Made by a program: the position numbers and the translations under genes. The notes below the pieces were generated by a model, which did no database searches, was not told where the DNA came from, and saw only the letters and a program-made list of their open reading frames with translations. Below, in pieces: positions 1-12,154 of a stretch of 64,000 bases of DNA. Source of the stretch: Siphonodentalium dalli (Eukaryota > Mollusca > Scaphopoda > Gadilida > Siphonodentaliidae); NCBI GenBank assembly GCA_032622095.1, contig CP136064.1, positions 172,554,310 to 172,618,309 of the forward strand, read 5' to 3'. Position 1 is the first letter of the stretch. Every line of letters starts with the position of its first letter.

Positions 1-1150
1 TGGAAATTGTCCAACCTTAGAGGGGTGTCAGGCTGGAAATTATCAACAGTGGGTCCAACTTGATGTACCAGTTGGAAAGTTCCACCCTGGTCTGGATCAA
101 GGCCCGGGTACAGTTGGAAATGACAATGTGTATACCCCCTCCCTCACAAACGGATACCTCTAGCGACGTCATTGTGATAACTATACATGCAGGGGCACAA
201 GAATCATCAAATGACAAGGAGCAGTTTCAAGAAAAGGGCGAGCGCTCAAGTCAGTATAGTTTCCGGCACAAGAGACAAAAGTTTATTTCACTATAAATAA
301 GGGACATTTTAGGCACTTACATCAAGGATCACCCTCATATAAACTATTAGAAATGAATGGGTAGGTTTAATGGTTTGCCCTCATTGCAGTATATAGCCGT
401 TTACCTTCAGTTGGTATTTTAGGTTTTGACTTTATACGTTTACGCGCTGGTATATAAAATCGTACGGGGCGACGGGCGTCATAATTTTTAGGGGGCTGAG
501 ACTTTTTGCCTGAATTTGTTTACATGATATATTCATGACTGAAACACAGTTTTTGCATAATAATACCTCGTATGTACACAGAAATATAACAAAATAGATT
601 CAAATTAACCTTCAATATGTATGCCTATACAGTTCAGGCAGAAATGTGAAAAATACTGTAATTTGCCACAATTCCCCCTGAAATATCATTCAATTTGCTA
701 GAAACTTGTCAGAATTTGACCGAAAAAATCTCCAATTTGCCAGAAAATTACCAGAATTTTGAGCTTTCATAATATTTGGGGGGGGGGGGGCTAGCCCTCC
801 CACCCGCTGGACCGCACGGCTCACGATGGTAAATTTGCCTGGCAAATGTGCCGACAATTTGTCGCAGAGGGCTGTAGTGTGCCTAGATATGAACTACAAA
901 ACCATGCTTATAAAATACACATTTCTCATTGTTTACTACATACGCAATGAGATCTATGTAATTCCACAACGTAAATAATCCTTTCTTGACGGGAGCTGCG
1001 CTAGTGCAGCATTATGGGTCATGTGTCAGTGTATCTTTGCGAATGTCTGCCTGTCTGTATGTCTGTATGTGTTCTATAGAAATTCACAGGGGACCATCTA
1101 GATAATACCAAAGGGGTCTACTAGGAGTAACTTTTTACGAGAAAGATAAT
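1..1150. other. 3' flank, no gene recognised
   Basis: AT-rich sequence with a short G homopolymer (about 778-790). Short overlapping frames at 17-296 on both strands have no recognisable domains. I see no supported gene. Confidence 0.6.
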
Positions 1151-2990
1151 GGTGGGGGTTAGAATTTTCTAAAGTGACGCCGTTGTTGTCAGGGGCAGAA
1201 AATGGGGAGGGGCAGAAACATTTTTTGTTGCCGATTGCCACGAAACTTACATATAATCATACCCATGATATGAAGAATCTAATGGTGTGGTTTAGATATG
1301 TCAAAAGTGGCGTCGTTCGAGTCAGGGATGCACGGAAGGGGCGAGGGGCACCAAAATTGATCAAACTAATTTTAGCGCCGATTTCCACCAAATTGATATA
1401 TATTCTTCTCCATGATACAAGGAATCTAATTGTGCGATTTAACAACGACAAATTGTTGTCGTTTGGATGACATATTGGGGGTGGGCACTAAATTTTTATA
1501 AGAATGGGTTTAGACGCCGATTGCCGCCACACTTATACAAAATCATCCCCATGGTATGAGGAGTCTAATGGTGTGGCTTAACTCTATCAAATGTGGCCTC
1601 ATTCGAGTCAGGGGTGCACTGAAAGGGAGAGGGGCACCAAAATTGATACACAATATTTTTAACGCCAATTTCCACCAAATTGATACACGTTCTTATCTAT
1701 GATACGAGGAATCTAAAGACGCCATATTGGTGCTGCTTGGGTGAGAGATGGGGAGGGGTGGGGTGAGCACCAAATTTGATAAGAATTTGTTTAGTCGCCG
1801 ATTAGCACCAAACTTATAAGTAATCATCTCCATGATATCAGGAGTGTAATTGTGTGGTTTAAGGATGTCACAAGTGGTGCCATTCGAGTCAGTGGTGTAT
1901 AGAGGTGAGTGGGACACAAACAAATTATAACAATATGTTTAGCGCCGATTTCCACTAGATTGATACATATTCTTCTTCGTGATACGAGGAATCTTATCTT
2001 GTGGTTTAGATACACCAAATTGGTGTACTCTGGGTGAGAGATATGGGGATTAAATTTGATACGAATTTGTATACTTGCCAATTTTCACCAATTTTATATA
2101 TATGCATCTCTAGTGAGTCTAAGTGTGTGGTTTAACGTTGAAAGGTGCCGCCGCTTGAGTCCGAAGTAGGGACGTAAGGGTCACCAAAACTGATAAAACA
2201 TATTTTTAGAACCAATTACCATCAAATTCAGACACGTTCTTCTCAAATGATACGAGAAACCAAATCGTGCTGTCTGTCTTTCTGTCTCTGTATGCGTTAT
2301 ATATATAACTTCACGGGGTACAATCGAGATTGCACCAAGGCGTTCTAAGAGGGGTAACTTTTTACGAGGAAGATAATGGCGTGGGTTAAAATTTTCTAAA
2401 GTGACGCTGTTGGTGTCAGGGGAAGAAAAGTATGGTGAAATAGTTCTGTCGCCGATTTCCACCAAACGCATACATAATCATCTCAGCGATTTGGCGCTGT
2501 TCGAGTCAGCGTTGCAGGGGTCATCAACAATTGATTTAATAAACTATTTTAGCGCAGATTTCCACCAAATTGATATATTATTCATCTCTATGATACGAGG
2601 AATATAATCGTGTGATTTAAAGACGCCAAATTGCTGCCGTTTGGGTGAGAGATGGGGGGGGGGGTCATAACTATTCAAAAAATTTGTTTAGTTGCTGATT
2701 ACCACCAAACCTATATATAATCATCTCCAGTACCGTATATCATGCATCCAAGGGTCTAATGGACGTGGTTTAAATATGTCAAAAGTGGCGCCGTTGAAGT
2801 CATGCGTGAGGATGGCAGTTGCACCAAAGCTGATACAAATATATTTAGCACTTATTTCCACCAAATTCATACACGTTCTTCTCTAATAATGATACGATGA
2901 ATTAAATCACATTTGGTGTCGTTTGGGTCACGGATGGCGAGAGGATATGCACTATCATTGATAAGATTGCTATTCGCCGATATGAAACTA
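1150..2990. repeat. Degenerate satellite-like array, about 285-bp dimeric unit
   Basis: The motif 'gatttccaccaaattgata' followed by 'catgatacgaggaatctaat' recurs near 1379, 1663, 1941, 2211, 2553 and 2849, spaced mostly 265-300 bp apart. A related half-unit ('gattgccaccaaacttata', 'atgaggagtctaatggtgtg') lies midway (about 1234, 1515, 1798, 2447, 2696). Units are separated by 'gcgccgttcgagtcagggg' or 'cgtttgggtgagagatgggg' linkers. So the array is built of about 140-bp monomers arranged as dimers, diverged from one another. Confidence 0.85.
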
Positions 2991-3275
2991 TAAGTTATAT
3001 ATAGTCACCCATGCCATCTCCATATCATTTTAAGGAGTTTTTGGCGTTCAAATTTCACAATCTCGACAAATGGTGAACCATTTAAGTCACTTGAACAATT
3101 ATATCTTCTCAACTGTCATATGTATACGAGGATGGCAATCAGGGCATTCGCATAATGAGCTAGCAAAAAGAGATACATAGAAGAAGCATTAAAAGTATAT
3201 TTATTATTCTATTTAAGAGATACATATATTCTTGCAAACTGAGAGACCTCGAACCGTCAAAGGATTGCATATATA

Positions 3276-3605
3276 TTATAACACAATTGAGTCTGTTCCA
3301 TTCAATACAGTTTCCACAAAAAAGTTACAATTTGTCAAGAGATATGGAAATGTATCGAAGGCCTGTTCAAAAACAGTGGTCAGTGTGCAGTCAAATATAT
3401 TTTCTTCTGGTATAAAAGAAAACGCAGTCAGTAGCACATGACTTTTCAGGATACTCCAATACTGACATTCTGACAATGGTATATCTGCCCGATACAGCAG
3501 ATTTTTTAGAACAGACTCATTGACTGACATAAACAATTCAAAATCTCGCTCTGTGTCTGGCACATGTAGCTGATATACATGCGCAGCAACATTTCTTTTA
3601 AACTG
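3276..3605 (-). CDS. Candidate terminal exon of an unknown gene
   Basis: On the minus strand a plausible acceptor (atattctcag) is followed by 109 open codons, FKRNVAAHVYQLHVPDTERD ... ILKSHVLLTAFSFIPEENIF ... ETVLNGTDSIVL, ending in TAA at 3276-3278. The composition (mixed hydrophobic, few low-complexity runs) looks like protein, unlike the nearby satellite. I recognise no family. It could be the last exon of a neighbouring gene, a transposon remnant or chance. No upstream exon was found in the sequence to 17 kb. Confidence 0.25.
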   Translation of the reverse strand, partial: QFKRNVAAHVYQLHVPDTERDFELFMSVNESVLKNLLYRADIPLSECQYWSILKSHVLLTAFSFIPEENIFDCTLTTVFEQAFDTFPYLLTNCNFFVETVLNGTDSIVL

Positions 3606-3955
3606 AGAATATTTGGCAAATATATAGCACCATGATCAGAGGAGCACCTGTTATTTCTTTAAAACATCTGTATCTTCATGGAGATATGATAGCCAGGTGT
3701 CCTCAAGATCTTAGTCCAACCCACAAGATTGATTGATACATCTCTATATGTAAAACCCAATTGTCGTCTTTTATTTTTGTAAACTAATGTGTTTATGATG
3801 TTCATGTATCATATGATATCGTCTGAAGTATACGCAGTTGTAAATAAATAAATACTTCATTATTGGTGGAACGGATTAATCGCGATAAACAAAATGACAA
3901 TCGACAAGGTGAGCCACTATACTTATATTCCATGACGGTGTAAGAATCATGTTTT

Positions 3956-4075
3956 GTGATGCTATGTGAATATACAATTTATGAGAATACGTGTAACACT
4001 TTTAGCAAGAGTATTCTCTATTCCCAACAAATATCCACAGCATGCAGAGGGTTTCACATCACTTTAACCTGGGCA
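3956..4075 (+). repeat. Family E repeat, partial copy
   Basis: 'tgtaacacttttagcaagagtattctctatt' (read in parts) and 'gtttcacatcactttaac' match the right end of the family E repeats at 16745-17060, 37670-37930 and 59190-59455. The left part is not preserved. Confidence 0.6.
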
Positions 4076-4084
4076 ACGCCGGGT

Positions 4085-4300
4085 AACCCTGCTAGTCCTC
4101 TTATATATGCTATAGTCTCCCATAGGGAGCCTCGCATATATAATATAATGCTATGGCTTACAAGGTCAATGCAAATATGGTTAGGCCAATGCATTATCTT
4201 ATATATGCGAGGCTCCATTTGGGAGACTCGCACATATATAAGAGAATGCATTGGCACAGGTTTTTCGCAAATATCAGGAAGCTGCAGTCACGGAAGGGTA
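4085..4300 (+). repeat. Family C (TTAA-type) element, degenerate
   Basis: Contains the family's inner palindrome, 'ccaatgcattatcttatat' ... 'tataagagaatgcattgg', in one and a half copies. It ends with 'aagctgcagtcacggaaggg' like the right termini of better copies. Left terminus not recognisable; the right TTAA has decayed (gtaaatta). Confidence 0.65.
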
Positions 4301-5160
4301 AATTATACGACTGGCATCTGCCCGAAATTAGCCTAGGCTTTGGAATATATAGCAAAAATCATTCTTGCATTACCTTGTGGCATTTCATCGCCACAATAAG
4401 CAATAAACCAAATTCCAGAATGTATCACTGCAAAGTGTGTGAGATAACCAGCTATGTAAAGTTTCATGAAATGTTGCCTGCATGGCTATTTGATGCTATA
4501 TAATTTGCCAGCTGTGTGAACGACACTTTCCTGCAATTATGTGAAGCATGGAAGGGCTGCCTTTTATCCCCTGTGTTAACCCTCACAATTATACCCCTGG
4601 TTAAGTGGTCATGCTAATTTTATATGATGTTGGTGGGTCCTAGCTGTTGAATTGTCATGATGTCGGTTTTGCAAAATGATATTATTTTTAATTATATAAT
4701 AAAAAGAACTGTTATTTTATATTAAGTCTAAATTTTCGCCGTATTTTTGGCTGATCTGAACGAATCAATGAAACGCCTTTATGTGTATACAGCATTATAA
4801 AACATGTATATTGTAAAATAGTTGCACTGCCTTATGCAAACCGGGGTCAATACTATGAACAATTTTATACCTGTAAATACAAATTGTATTTATTAATTTG
4901 TAATTACAAATTTGTGTTAACTATCACTACAACCAATTTGGTATCATTGTTTTTACAAATTTACAATCATTCAGTTTGTGAAAACAAAATATTATTTTGA
5001 AGGTATAGCACTATATATATATTGTGACCATCCTATGATTTTTCAAACTGATCCGCTACTCTTATCATGCCATATCGAGGCAGTAACGTGGCTCTATTTT
5101 ATCGGGGGGGGGGGGGTATCGAAGCAGGGACGTTCTAATGGTCTCGGTTATAGGAGTGGT
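4300..5160. other. Gene-free stretch
   Basis: AT-rich sequence with several short 'acaaatt/aatttgt' dyads around 4880-4960. No coding, RNA or repeat-family signal that I can support. Confidence 0.5.
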
Positions 5161-5164
5161 GGGG

Positions 5165-5455
5165 GCCCCGGTGCATGGTCCAATCGGTAGAGTGCCAGGT
5201 GCATTACACCGTCACATGCCGTCCAGCGCTGACGAAGCTGGTTCGAACCCCACCATAGGGAGGGTGACCGGAATCGTGTATCTGTGCAAGTTTGTCAGTT
5301 GATTTCCGGGGGTCGGTGGTTTCTACACGCAGTGGGACAATTTCTCGGTGAAATCAAGCCTCTGCGTGGTCTTTCCTCCACCTGTAAAATTGACAACGTC
5401 GTGTGTGGCCTAGCGGCTAGAACGACGATAAACCCTAATAAACCAAACAAATCCA
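5165..5455 (+). mobile_element. tRNA-derived SINE, full-length-looking
   Basis: Has an RNA polymerase III promoter-like head: box A-like 'tggtccaatcggtagagtg' at 5176-5194 and box B-like 'ggttcgaaccc' at 5240-5250. A body follows with 'gtcggtggtttctacacg' and 'ggtctttcctccacctg', then a tail 'cgataaaccctaataaacca'. The 'ggtggtttc...tcctcc...gataaac' layout resembles the tails I know from bivalve SINEs, but the family name is not assigned. Confidence 0.8.
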
Positions 5456-7224
5456 ATAGGAGTGGTGGTCATTTTATAATTTCAAACTGTTTGACACCCT
5501 ATATAGACATTCTAGACATTCTAGACAAGTTCCTTAACGTTGTAACTTTCAATAAATAGGGTAATTCAGTAGTTACAATGAACACATACTGCTACCTCAC
5601 ATCCAAGCTGACACCCCCCCCCCCCTAAGGTTTGACAATTTCTAAATATAGGCCATTTCAATCCAAACTTTTGACCAAAGGAGGTAAATATGCAAATGTT
5701 GGTCTAAATCAAACATATACCGCCTAATAAATTGTTGGAAAAACAAAATAACAGAACAAGTTCAACCTATTGTTGTTGTAAAATTTCCAATTCATGTTGT
5801 TTCAGGTATCAAATTTCCAGCTGGTGAACGTGTTGATAAAATGTTTGGGGCGAGAAACATAACCCAACCCCCTTGTCACGACGTCCCTGTGGGTTGTACT
5901 TGAGATTTCCAGCTGACAAAATATTTTCACGAGGGGGTGAATCGAACCCTTGTCGCCACGTCCCTGCGAATCATAGATGGATATATTATCCGGGTTTAGG
6001 GTGCGAAAACTGAAAAATTATGTTTCATAGTACTCGAACATTCTTTGTGATTGTAGATATTTGTAAATACAAAGAACACGTACTATTTGTGATTTATGTT
6101 TGTAATCGTAGGTTCATAGTACTGGCGGAATGATAAATTGTTATTTCTTACAAACAATTGTAGATTCTTACAAAGAAAAAGTTTCATAGTATTGACCCCG
6201 GTCGTAATTGAATGGCTATGCCTGTTGTTTTTGCAATCACCAACGCCGCCATTATCAAAATATTTAAAAATAAAAATATTCGTGAATGTTTCATACAGAC
6301 ACTGGCTTTTTCTCAAATCGATCGAACTAAATAAACACCGCGAAAATGAAAATTTTAGAAGAAAAAAAAATAACGATACTTTATTATAACAGCATCATTT
6401 TGACCTACCGGCATCATTGTAATTCAGCGGGACATACCAACATCATAGCAAATTAGCAGGACCATTTACCAAAGGGTGATTTAGGCTGCGTGTACCAGTA
6501 TTGTCCGGGAAGTTATGATATACCCATATTGTAGGGGTCTTTGTGTGAAACACATTATTTTTAGCAACCCGAGGAAATTATATCTCAATATATCTAATTG
6601 CACCACAGTACTCATTTATTTCTTCTTCACTCAAGAATCTCGAATATACATGTATAAGCTAAACACCACAAATCCGACAAAATCCCCAAAGATTAGTGCC
6701 CGCATTATCAGAGCCGCTGGATCTATATTTAGTGAGTAATAACGGGGATAACGGACACACCAGTCTGTGCGGCACCAAGCTGCGTTAGTGATGGGTTCGG
6801 CATGTGTTTTGTAACACGATACAGGGCTATATAGCAAGGTATATACAGGTACTTATAGGCAGACCACAGTCTTCTCAATGAGCAGGTTACCTGGCGTGCT
6901 GACGAAATGGATTTTGCCATCCGCCTGAAGGTCGAACTAACGAAGAAACTCGTTCTTCAAAGTCATCGACGGGTTCTTTTGTAGATTGGTGTAAATGCCT
7001 GAGCGTTGCTATTCATAATCGTTAGCCGCTTTGAAGAGGATCCCTGTTTACCGCTGAGTTATGATTAAAGTAAGAAAAATGATGGCACGGTACCAAAGCA
7101 ATATTTTATTTACCAGGTTATTCGCGCGAGAGACAAATTGGTTCCGATGGATGATATAAGTTCCTGCAACTTTTATGTTTATACACAAGACCACACCCAT
7201 ATCCATAATCTCGAGCCGGTAACT
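5456..7224. other. Gene-free stretch
   Basis: Includes a short tandem 'agacattct' pair near 5505-5525, a C homopolymer at about 5613-5625 and AT-rich sequence. Small overlapping open frames near 6083-6920 lie on both strands and lack domain signal. Nothing I can support as a gene. Confidence 0.5.
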
Positions 7225-7676
7225 ATAGAAACTGCAAAGTAACTAAAACAATGGCAACTTGAGACTATAGATGCTTCCCGGAAGATGAGGCCTAAGCAGA
7301 ATGAGGTTCCAGAGGGTGAATTTGGTGACGCTAGCACTCGGGATAGCGTCACTAAATTCACCCTCTGGGGACCTCATTCTACAAATGACAGACACACTAT
7401 TTGCAGGCTTGTTAGCAGGACCGGACACCACACCGTTATCAAGTATATATATACATGTATGGCCCTAATTTGCAGAAGATAAAATGCATAATCGAGGTGA
7501 CTAATTGGTTAACATCACCAATTTCAACTGTGGAACTTCAATCTGATCCTATTGGTCTCACATAGCAGTCGAGCCTACGCAGAATGAGATCCCCAAAGGT
7601 TGTGTGGGACAGCATCACTAAATTAACCCTCTGTGGACCTTACTCTGCAAATGACTATGCACTATGTGCAGGCTTT
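7225..7676. mobile_element. Family B element, rearranged
   Basis: 7225-7412 is a forward right half ('aggcctaagcagaatgaggt' ... 'attcaccctctggggacctc' ... 'gcaggctt'). 7465-7676 is the left half in reverse orientation ('tttgcagaagataaaatgca' ... 'tgcaggctt'). The halves are adjacent in an order not seen in the complete copies, which suggests inversion or two insertions. Confidence 0.75.
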
Positions 7677-9010
7677 TTCATATCGGTGTGATGTTAGATC
7701 CTGCTAAATGATCCAGAACGTACATGGCTCATTTGAACCTTGAAATTTGGAAGGAGGGATAAGAAAAACAAATTATATACTGATACACAGGCTTTATATA
7801 CTCACATAAAACTTGCAAAACTCACAACAATTTTTCAACTTTTTTCTGGCTGTTTTCAATTTTGTCGCACAAACCGCTGCGCTCTTTAGGCCTATATATT
7901 GTTCCATGCTGAAATACCCGATTTTCTAAATTCTACAACTGTCGGAGTAAATCTTTCTGTGACATAAAAAGTATCACGCAATTGAGTGTAATATCAGCTA
8001 GGCTGCATCCCACAATGAGGCTTTATCAGCCGCAATCGACGTTTAAATAGGTTTCGTCCGTCCGTCTGTAATCTGTGTTATCTCAGTTATCATGATACAG
8101 TCCGGATTTTCGATGATCTTTGGAACCACCACGAAGAATGTCCACAAATTGTATTCATTAATTTGTTGTGGAGTCTCGACATGTACGTTCAGGTAAATAA
8201 GGTACCCGTGCCAAATATGCATGCATCTTCCTTTATATCCCCAGATGATAACTCCAGTTAGGGTTACTCGATTTTGATCGGTGATCACCAACAATTCTGA
8301 CATATCTGACTGAATTGGCACAAATTACAGGATGAACTCAAATCGGTTTCTCCCCAACTATTCTTGCTTTTTTATGGCTTAAAACAAATTTGTTTTCTGA
8401 ATGAGCTTGATATTTCAGCAAGGATGGCGGAAGCACGGCTGAATCCCCTGCATTCTCAACCCGCCTGCTCCGCCAGCCATGGCCGCGCGTGTGAGATTAT
8501 TGTCCAAAATATACAGTCTGATTTCGAATATTGATGGTTGTTTGACGATATTTGGGGTAACGTTATGGGCCTTTTTCATAATTTTCAACCTAAAAAGATT
8601 AAAGGTTTTTATAGTTAGCATCGGGAGGTTCCTGGTGATATCTCTTCATTGCATTGTAAAAAAGGGAGATCTTAGTGTAACATATGGTGGCCTACCCACA
8701 TGCATCGGCATAATACGCAGGACTGTGCATTTGTCAAGGAATGTTGGTAGACCATCATGCTGAAAAAGTATAGTAGCAATATTCGCTTTTTTCACCAGTA
8801 ACACATCATTATATACAACATGAACTATTGACTATAGGTTTGTGCCCTTATTGTCACCATTATAGTCTTGCCTAATTCTAAGTCTTCGACATATATGCAT
8901 GCCTTTGTACATTTGTCGCGGCCATATTGCAACTATAGGCACAGCTAGTTTGACCAGTGCACTTGGATTGACTTTCCCGATCTGTGTGTGGGATGTATCG
9001 GTTTCCAATA
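7677..9010. other. Gene-free stretch with one weak open frame
   Basis: A plus-strand frame at 8479-8763 starts in a good context (gccagccATGG) and has hydrophobic stretches. An equally open antisense frame overlaps it and there is no homology I recognise, so I do not call a gene. The rest is AT-rich and unremarkable. Confidence 0.5.
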
Positions 9011-9015
9011 CAAGT

Positions 9016-9262
9016 GAGATCACTGAGTCGCTACCATATTGGATCCATCCAGCGCCCATTCCGCGGTTTAAGTGCTACACCTGTCAAATTTCTTGAGTAT
9101 ATAGCATTCGCTATATGGAGTTTTGTATATTCATTAAGCCCCATATATGGAATGCTATAATCAAGAACTTTGACCTGTAGCACTGAATGCGCGGAGCGGG
9201 GCTGCATGGGTGTATCCAATATATGGTATATATAGCGACTCGGTGATCTCGCTTATATACCG
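9016..9262. mobile_element. 247-bp foldback (single-copy MITE-like)
   Basis: The left arm 'gatcactgagtcgctaccat' ... 'gtgctacacctgtcaaattt' pairs with the right arm 'aaactttgacctgtagcact'-like sequence through 'tatagcgactcggtgatctc'. The two arms cover almost the whole segment with a short loop around 9110-9140. I see no second copy in the window, so family membership is unknown. Confidence 0.8.
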
Positions 9263-10437
9263 AAATGGTCCGAAATAATGATGACGTTTCTAAAGATGTT
9301 CCAATCCGATTTGACAAAAGATTAGCCTCAAAATGAATACGACGATCGTGATACTAACTATATGCAACACATAATTAACAAGGCACTTAAAGTTGATCGG
9401 TTTTGGCCAGCTTAAGCTTTGTCATATATAGACATGCAATCTGTTAACGTTTCGGGTGTGTGGGCGCCTAACCATAACCACGTCAAAACTGCATGGCTCT
9501 TTTGAAAGCGATGACATCCAACACCTCAATTGAATGGGTTCCATCTCATGCAATATAGTTTCTGCTACACAACAGTTATCAAAATGTACAGTAATATATT
9601 TTGTGTTATATCGGATGAGATATATCTGAAAGAATATACTACTACATAGTATACCACCCACATTCCGTGACACATCATTTTGTTATATTCGTTGTTCCCG
9701 TTATATATATATATACTAGTGGATCAGATCGTTTTGTATGGCCCGTTTTATGTTCTGTCACGTGACGTCCATTCATTTTTCGTTTCCTGATCGCAACTTA
9801 AGTTCTATTGAACTAGATGAAATTAAATTTCGTTTATAGCTTCAAAACCACAAACTCAAAGTTTACTAAAGTTACGGTCTTTTTAAACTTTTAAACTCGG
9901 GTGTTCTTGGTTTCCGGGTGATAACTTCAGTTTATGTTGACTGAATGGAATGACTGAATGGTCTCCCTCACTCAAAATTATTATTTTATATATCCGAATG
10001 TGTACAGAAAGCTTGGGGACATGTGACACCATCTTTAATGGCTGTTTGGAAAACAGTTTCAAAGGTATATTCAGCAAACATCTCTTAAATTATCATCAGA
10101 TTTCCATGAAACCCTTTATTCGTTAACAGATATAATCAACAGTTGCTCGCCTGTGTATGAATAAAAAATTATCAAAATTCACACATACTTACTTATCAAA
10201 ACAAGATGAGTAGTTGCTAGAACAGTGTACTTTCTTAATAAAGTGACATTCATTTTTTTCCTGCGTGTTTCTTTATATTTATGTTTTAGTTTTGATTTTC
10301 TCGTTGCTTTCATATTTTGGGTTTTTTATTTGGAATTTTTTTCGAAAAAATGGCAAACGAAATAGAAATAGCCTAACAATTTACCACAATTAACAGCATG
10401 AGCCCTGTGGTGATGTGTTTACATACTAACATATATA
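9263..10437. other. Gene-free stretch
   Basis: AT-rich with a short (ta)n run near 9702-9714. No supported gene or repeat. Confidence 0.5.
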
Positions 10438-10520
10438 TTTTGCACATTTACTCGCTGCAAGTGCCTTGCCTGTAAATATTTTACAGATTTAACTTTGGTT
10501 TAAGGTTCAAATATGGAAAA
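10438..10520 (+). repeat. Short direct repeat flanking the long-TIR element (left)
   Basis: 'ttgcacatttactcgctgca' with 'agtgcctt' at 10438-10470 recurs in the same orientation at 13310-13345 ('ttgcacatttacccactgca'). The pair brackets the 10565-12842 element at a distance. It may be an older duplication or the remains of a larger element. Confidence 0.5.
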
Positions 10521-10861
10521 CTTATGTTCACAAATTGAAATGGCTTCTCTTTCAAAACTGAGAACTAGTATGGGCGGCCATTCGGTCGGGAATTACATGA
10601 AATAAAAGTTAATGGTGGTTTGTGAAAACAATTATACTATGCATCGAACATTCAATAGCAATCTATTTCAAACCAATAGTCTCCATTTTCAAACCAATAG
10701 TCGTCCTTGGATTCAATAAGAGACAAATAGGGACCTACTGCAAATCGTCATACCGATATGACATTGGGAATTCCCATGTTTATTTATATATTTCTGACGT
10801 CACATGAACAAAGTTTCATAGTCACCAGCGACCTCTAGCGTTAATTACGGTTTCAATTATC

Positions 10862-10965
10862 AGTTTTACATTTAGTTATTAGTTTTACATTTAGTTATTA
10901 GTTTTACATTTAGTTATTAGTTTTACATTTAGCTATTAGTTTTACATTTTGTTATTAGTTTTACG
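10862..10965 (+). repeat. 19-bp tandem repeat, about 5.5 copies
   Basis: Unit 'agttttacatttagttatt' begins at 10862, 10881, 10900, 10919 and 10938, with a partial sixth copy; later copies carry point changes. It lies inside the long-TIR element next to its left arm. Confidence 0.95.
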
Positions 10966-11118
10966 AAACCTATTCAATTGAAATAGAACGTCATTATTTG
11001 TGCATTGGTGATAATTTATATCTATTAAATATAAGAATGACTATAAGGTCTATTAGTTTGATAACGATATAATCATTGATCGTGGGGAATCGTCTATTGG
11101 TTTGAAATATGTCCTACT

Positions 11119-11195
11119 ATACGCAGCAAGTCCCTGTATATGCAGCAAGTCCCCGGTAACGCAGCAAGTCCCTGGTAAATGCAGCAAGTCCCTCT
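11119..11195 (+). repeat. Four 'gcagcaagtccc' units (inner inverted block, left)
   Basis: Four spaced copies of 'gcagcaagtccc' about 19-21 bp apart. They are mirrored by four 'gggacttgctgc' units at 12418-12488, so the element has a second, inner set of inverted repeats. Arrays of a short motif near the ends could be transposase-binding sites (inference). Confidence 0.9.
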
Positions 11196-11649
11196 AATTT
11201 AGGGTGGATTAGTGGAGTTGTTGATGAGTTTAATCAGTGTTTTATTATCCATTTGATTTATGATCTGTGGCAGTTGATTGGAAATCTTTATCCCTTTATA
11301 ATTATTTAAGATGGGTATTTGTAGATTTTTATATATAATACAATAGTTTTTCTAAGTTTTATTAAGTTGCTATTTCTTTTATTCTACTCACTATTTAATA
11401 TAATTTAATTAATATGATTTATATTTCTTTGTGATATTCCTGTTTTCACTTCGTAAACACATGTCGGTGATTAATTATCACTGAACAGGTGTTTGTTTTT
11501 GTAGGACAAAGGAACTTTCTGTGAGTTTCTCCTTTGAAGCTCATTTGAAGATTTTTTTGTTTTCTTAACCAGACTGAATAATTATCAACCAGTGTTATTT
11601 CAAGATCCAGCTCACGTCTGAGATGGCATGTTGTGTATTTAATCAAATG

Positions 11650-11657
11650 TATATAAG
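11650..11657 (+). promoter_or_regulatory. TATA-like box
   Basis: TATATAAG, 48 bp upstream of the ATG at 11705, with no intervening ATG in frame. Spacing fits a short 5' leader for the frame inside the long-TIR element. AT-rich context makes chance possible. Confidence 0.4.
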
Positions 11658-11704
11658 CTGCAACTGAGATTTCAGAAATCATAACCAATCTTAGAATTTA
11701 TACA

Positions 11705-12154
11705 ATGCGTCTTGCTGATCCTCGTTACCATTGTGGCGTGTGTGGTATTCGATGTGTTAAAGATTGCATCGAATGTACTGGCTGTAAACAATGGACACAT
11801 TACCAATGTACGTGTTCCGATGACGAAACAAGTTTTCAACATGTGGTCAGCAGACTTGAGTTACATCACGTTACTGCGTCAGTTTTCGACTACAGGGTTC
11901 AAAAAGCGAAAAGGACAATAGACTTAACAGCACCAGTATTCTCAGAATACTTTATGAACAGGATGAAGCCACTCCTTACTGAAAATTTCGCGACAGCACA
12001 ACTATCGGGATTGGCGATGTAGTTATCGAATTGGACCAACAGCAATTGTGAATCTCTGAACCATATTCTTAAACAGGCAGTGGACTGGAAATCAAAACCT
12101 TTAACGGAGTTAGTGCAGGCACTGTTTAGTATAGTTGACCGGACAGTGAAATAA
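11705..12154 (+). pseudogene. PHD-like finger fused to transposase-like C-terminal fragment, with internal stop
   Basis: ATG at 11705 opens 105 codons to a TAG at 12020-12022; the same frame then continues to TAA at 12152-12154. Residues 8-37 (YHCGVCGIRCVKDCIECTGC, then KQWTHYQCTC) show Cys10-x2-Cys13, Cys24-x2-Cys27 and His32-x2-Cys35, the first three ligand pairs of a PHD finger; the final Cys pair is missing. After the stop, LSNWTNSNCESLNHILKQAV then DWKSKPLTELVQALFSIVD resembles the 'WTNNNxESxNHxLK..xDWK' segment I remember from transposase-like (MULE-type) proteins common in mollusc genomes. The core catalytic domain is absent. Interpreted as a deletion derivative carrying the two ends of a transposase gene; the family is from memory. 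Confidence 0.55.

Noticed and set aside
5225-5252. 'ctgacga ... ttcgaac' in the SINE resembling a hammerhead ribozyme core
   Set aside because: The GAAA element and the flanking helices are missing; the sequence is explained by the tRNA-like box B region.
8479-8763. 94-codon plus-strand frame with good start context and hydrophobic stretches
   Set aside because: An overlapping antisense frame is equally open, the C-terminal part is not protein-like, and I know no homologue.
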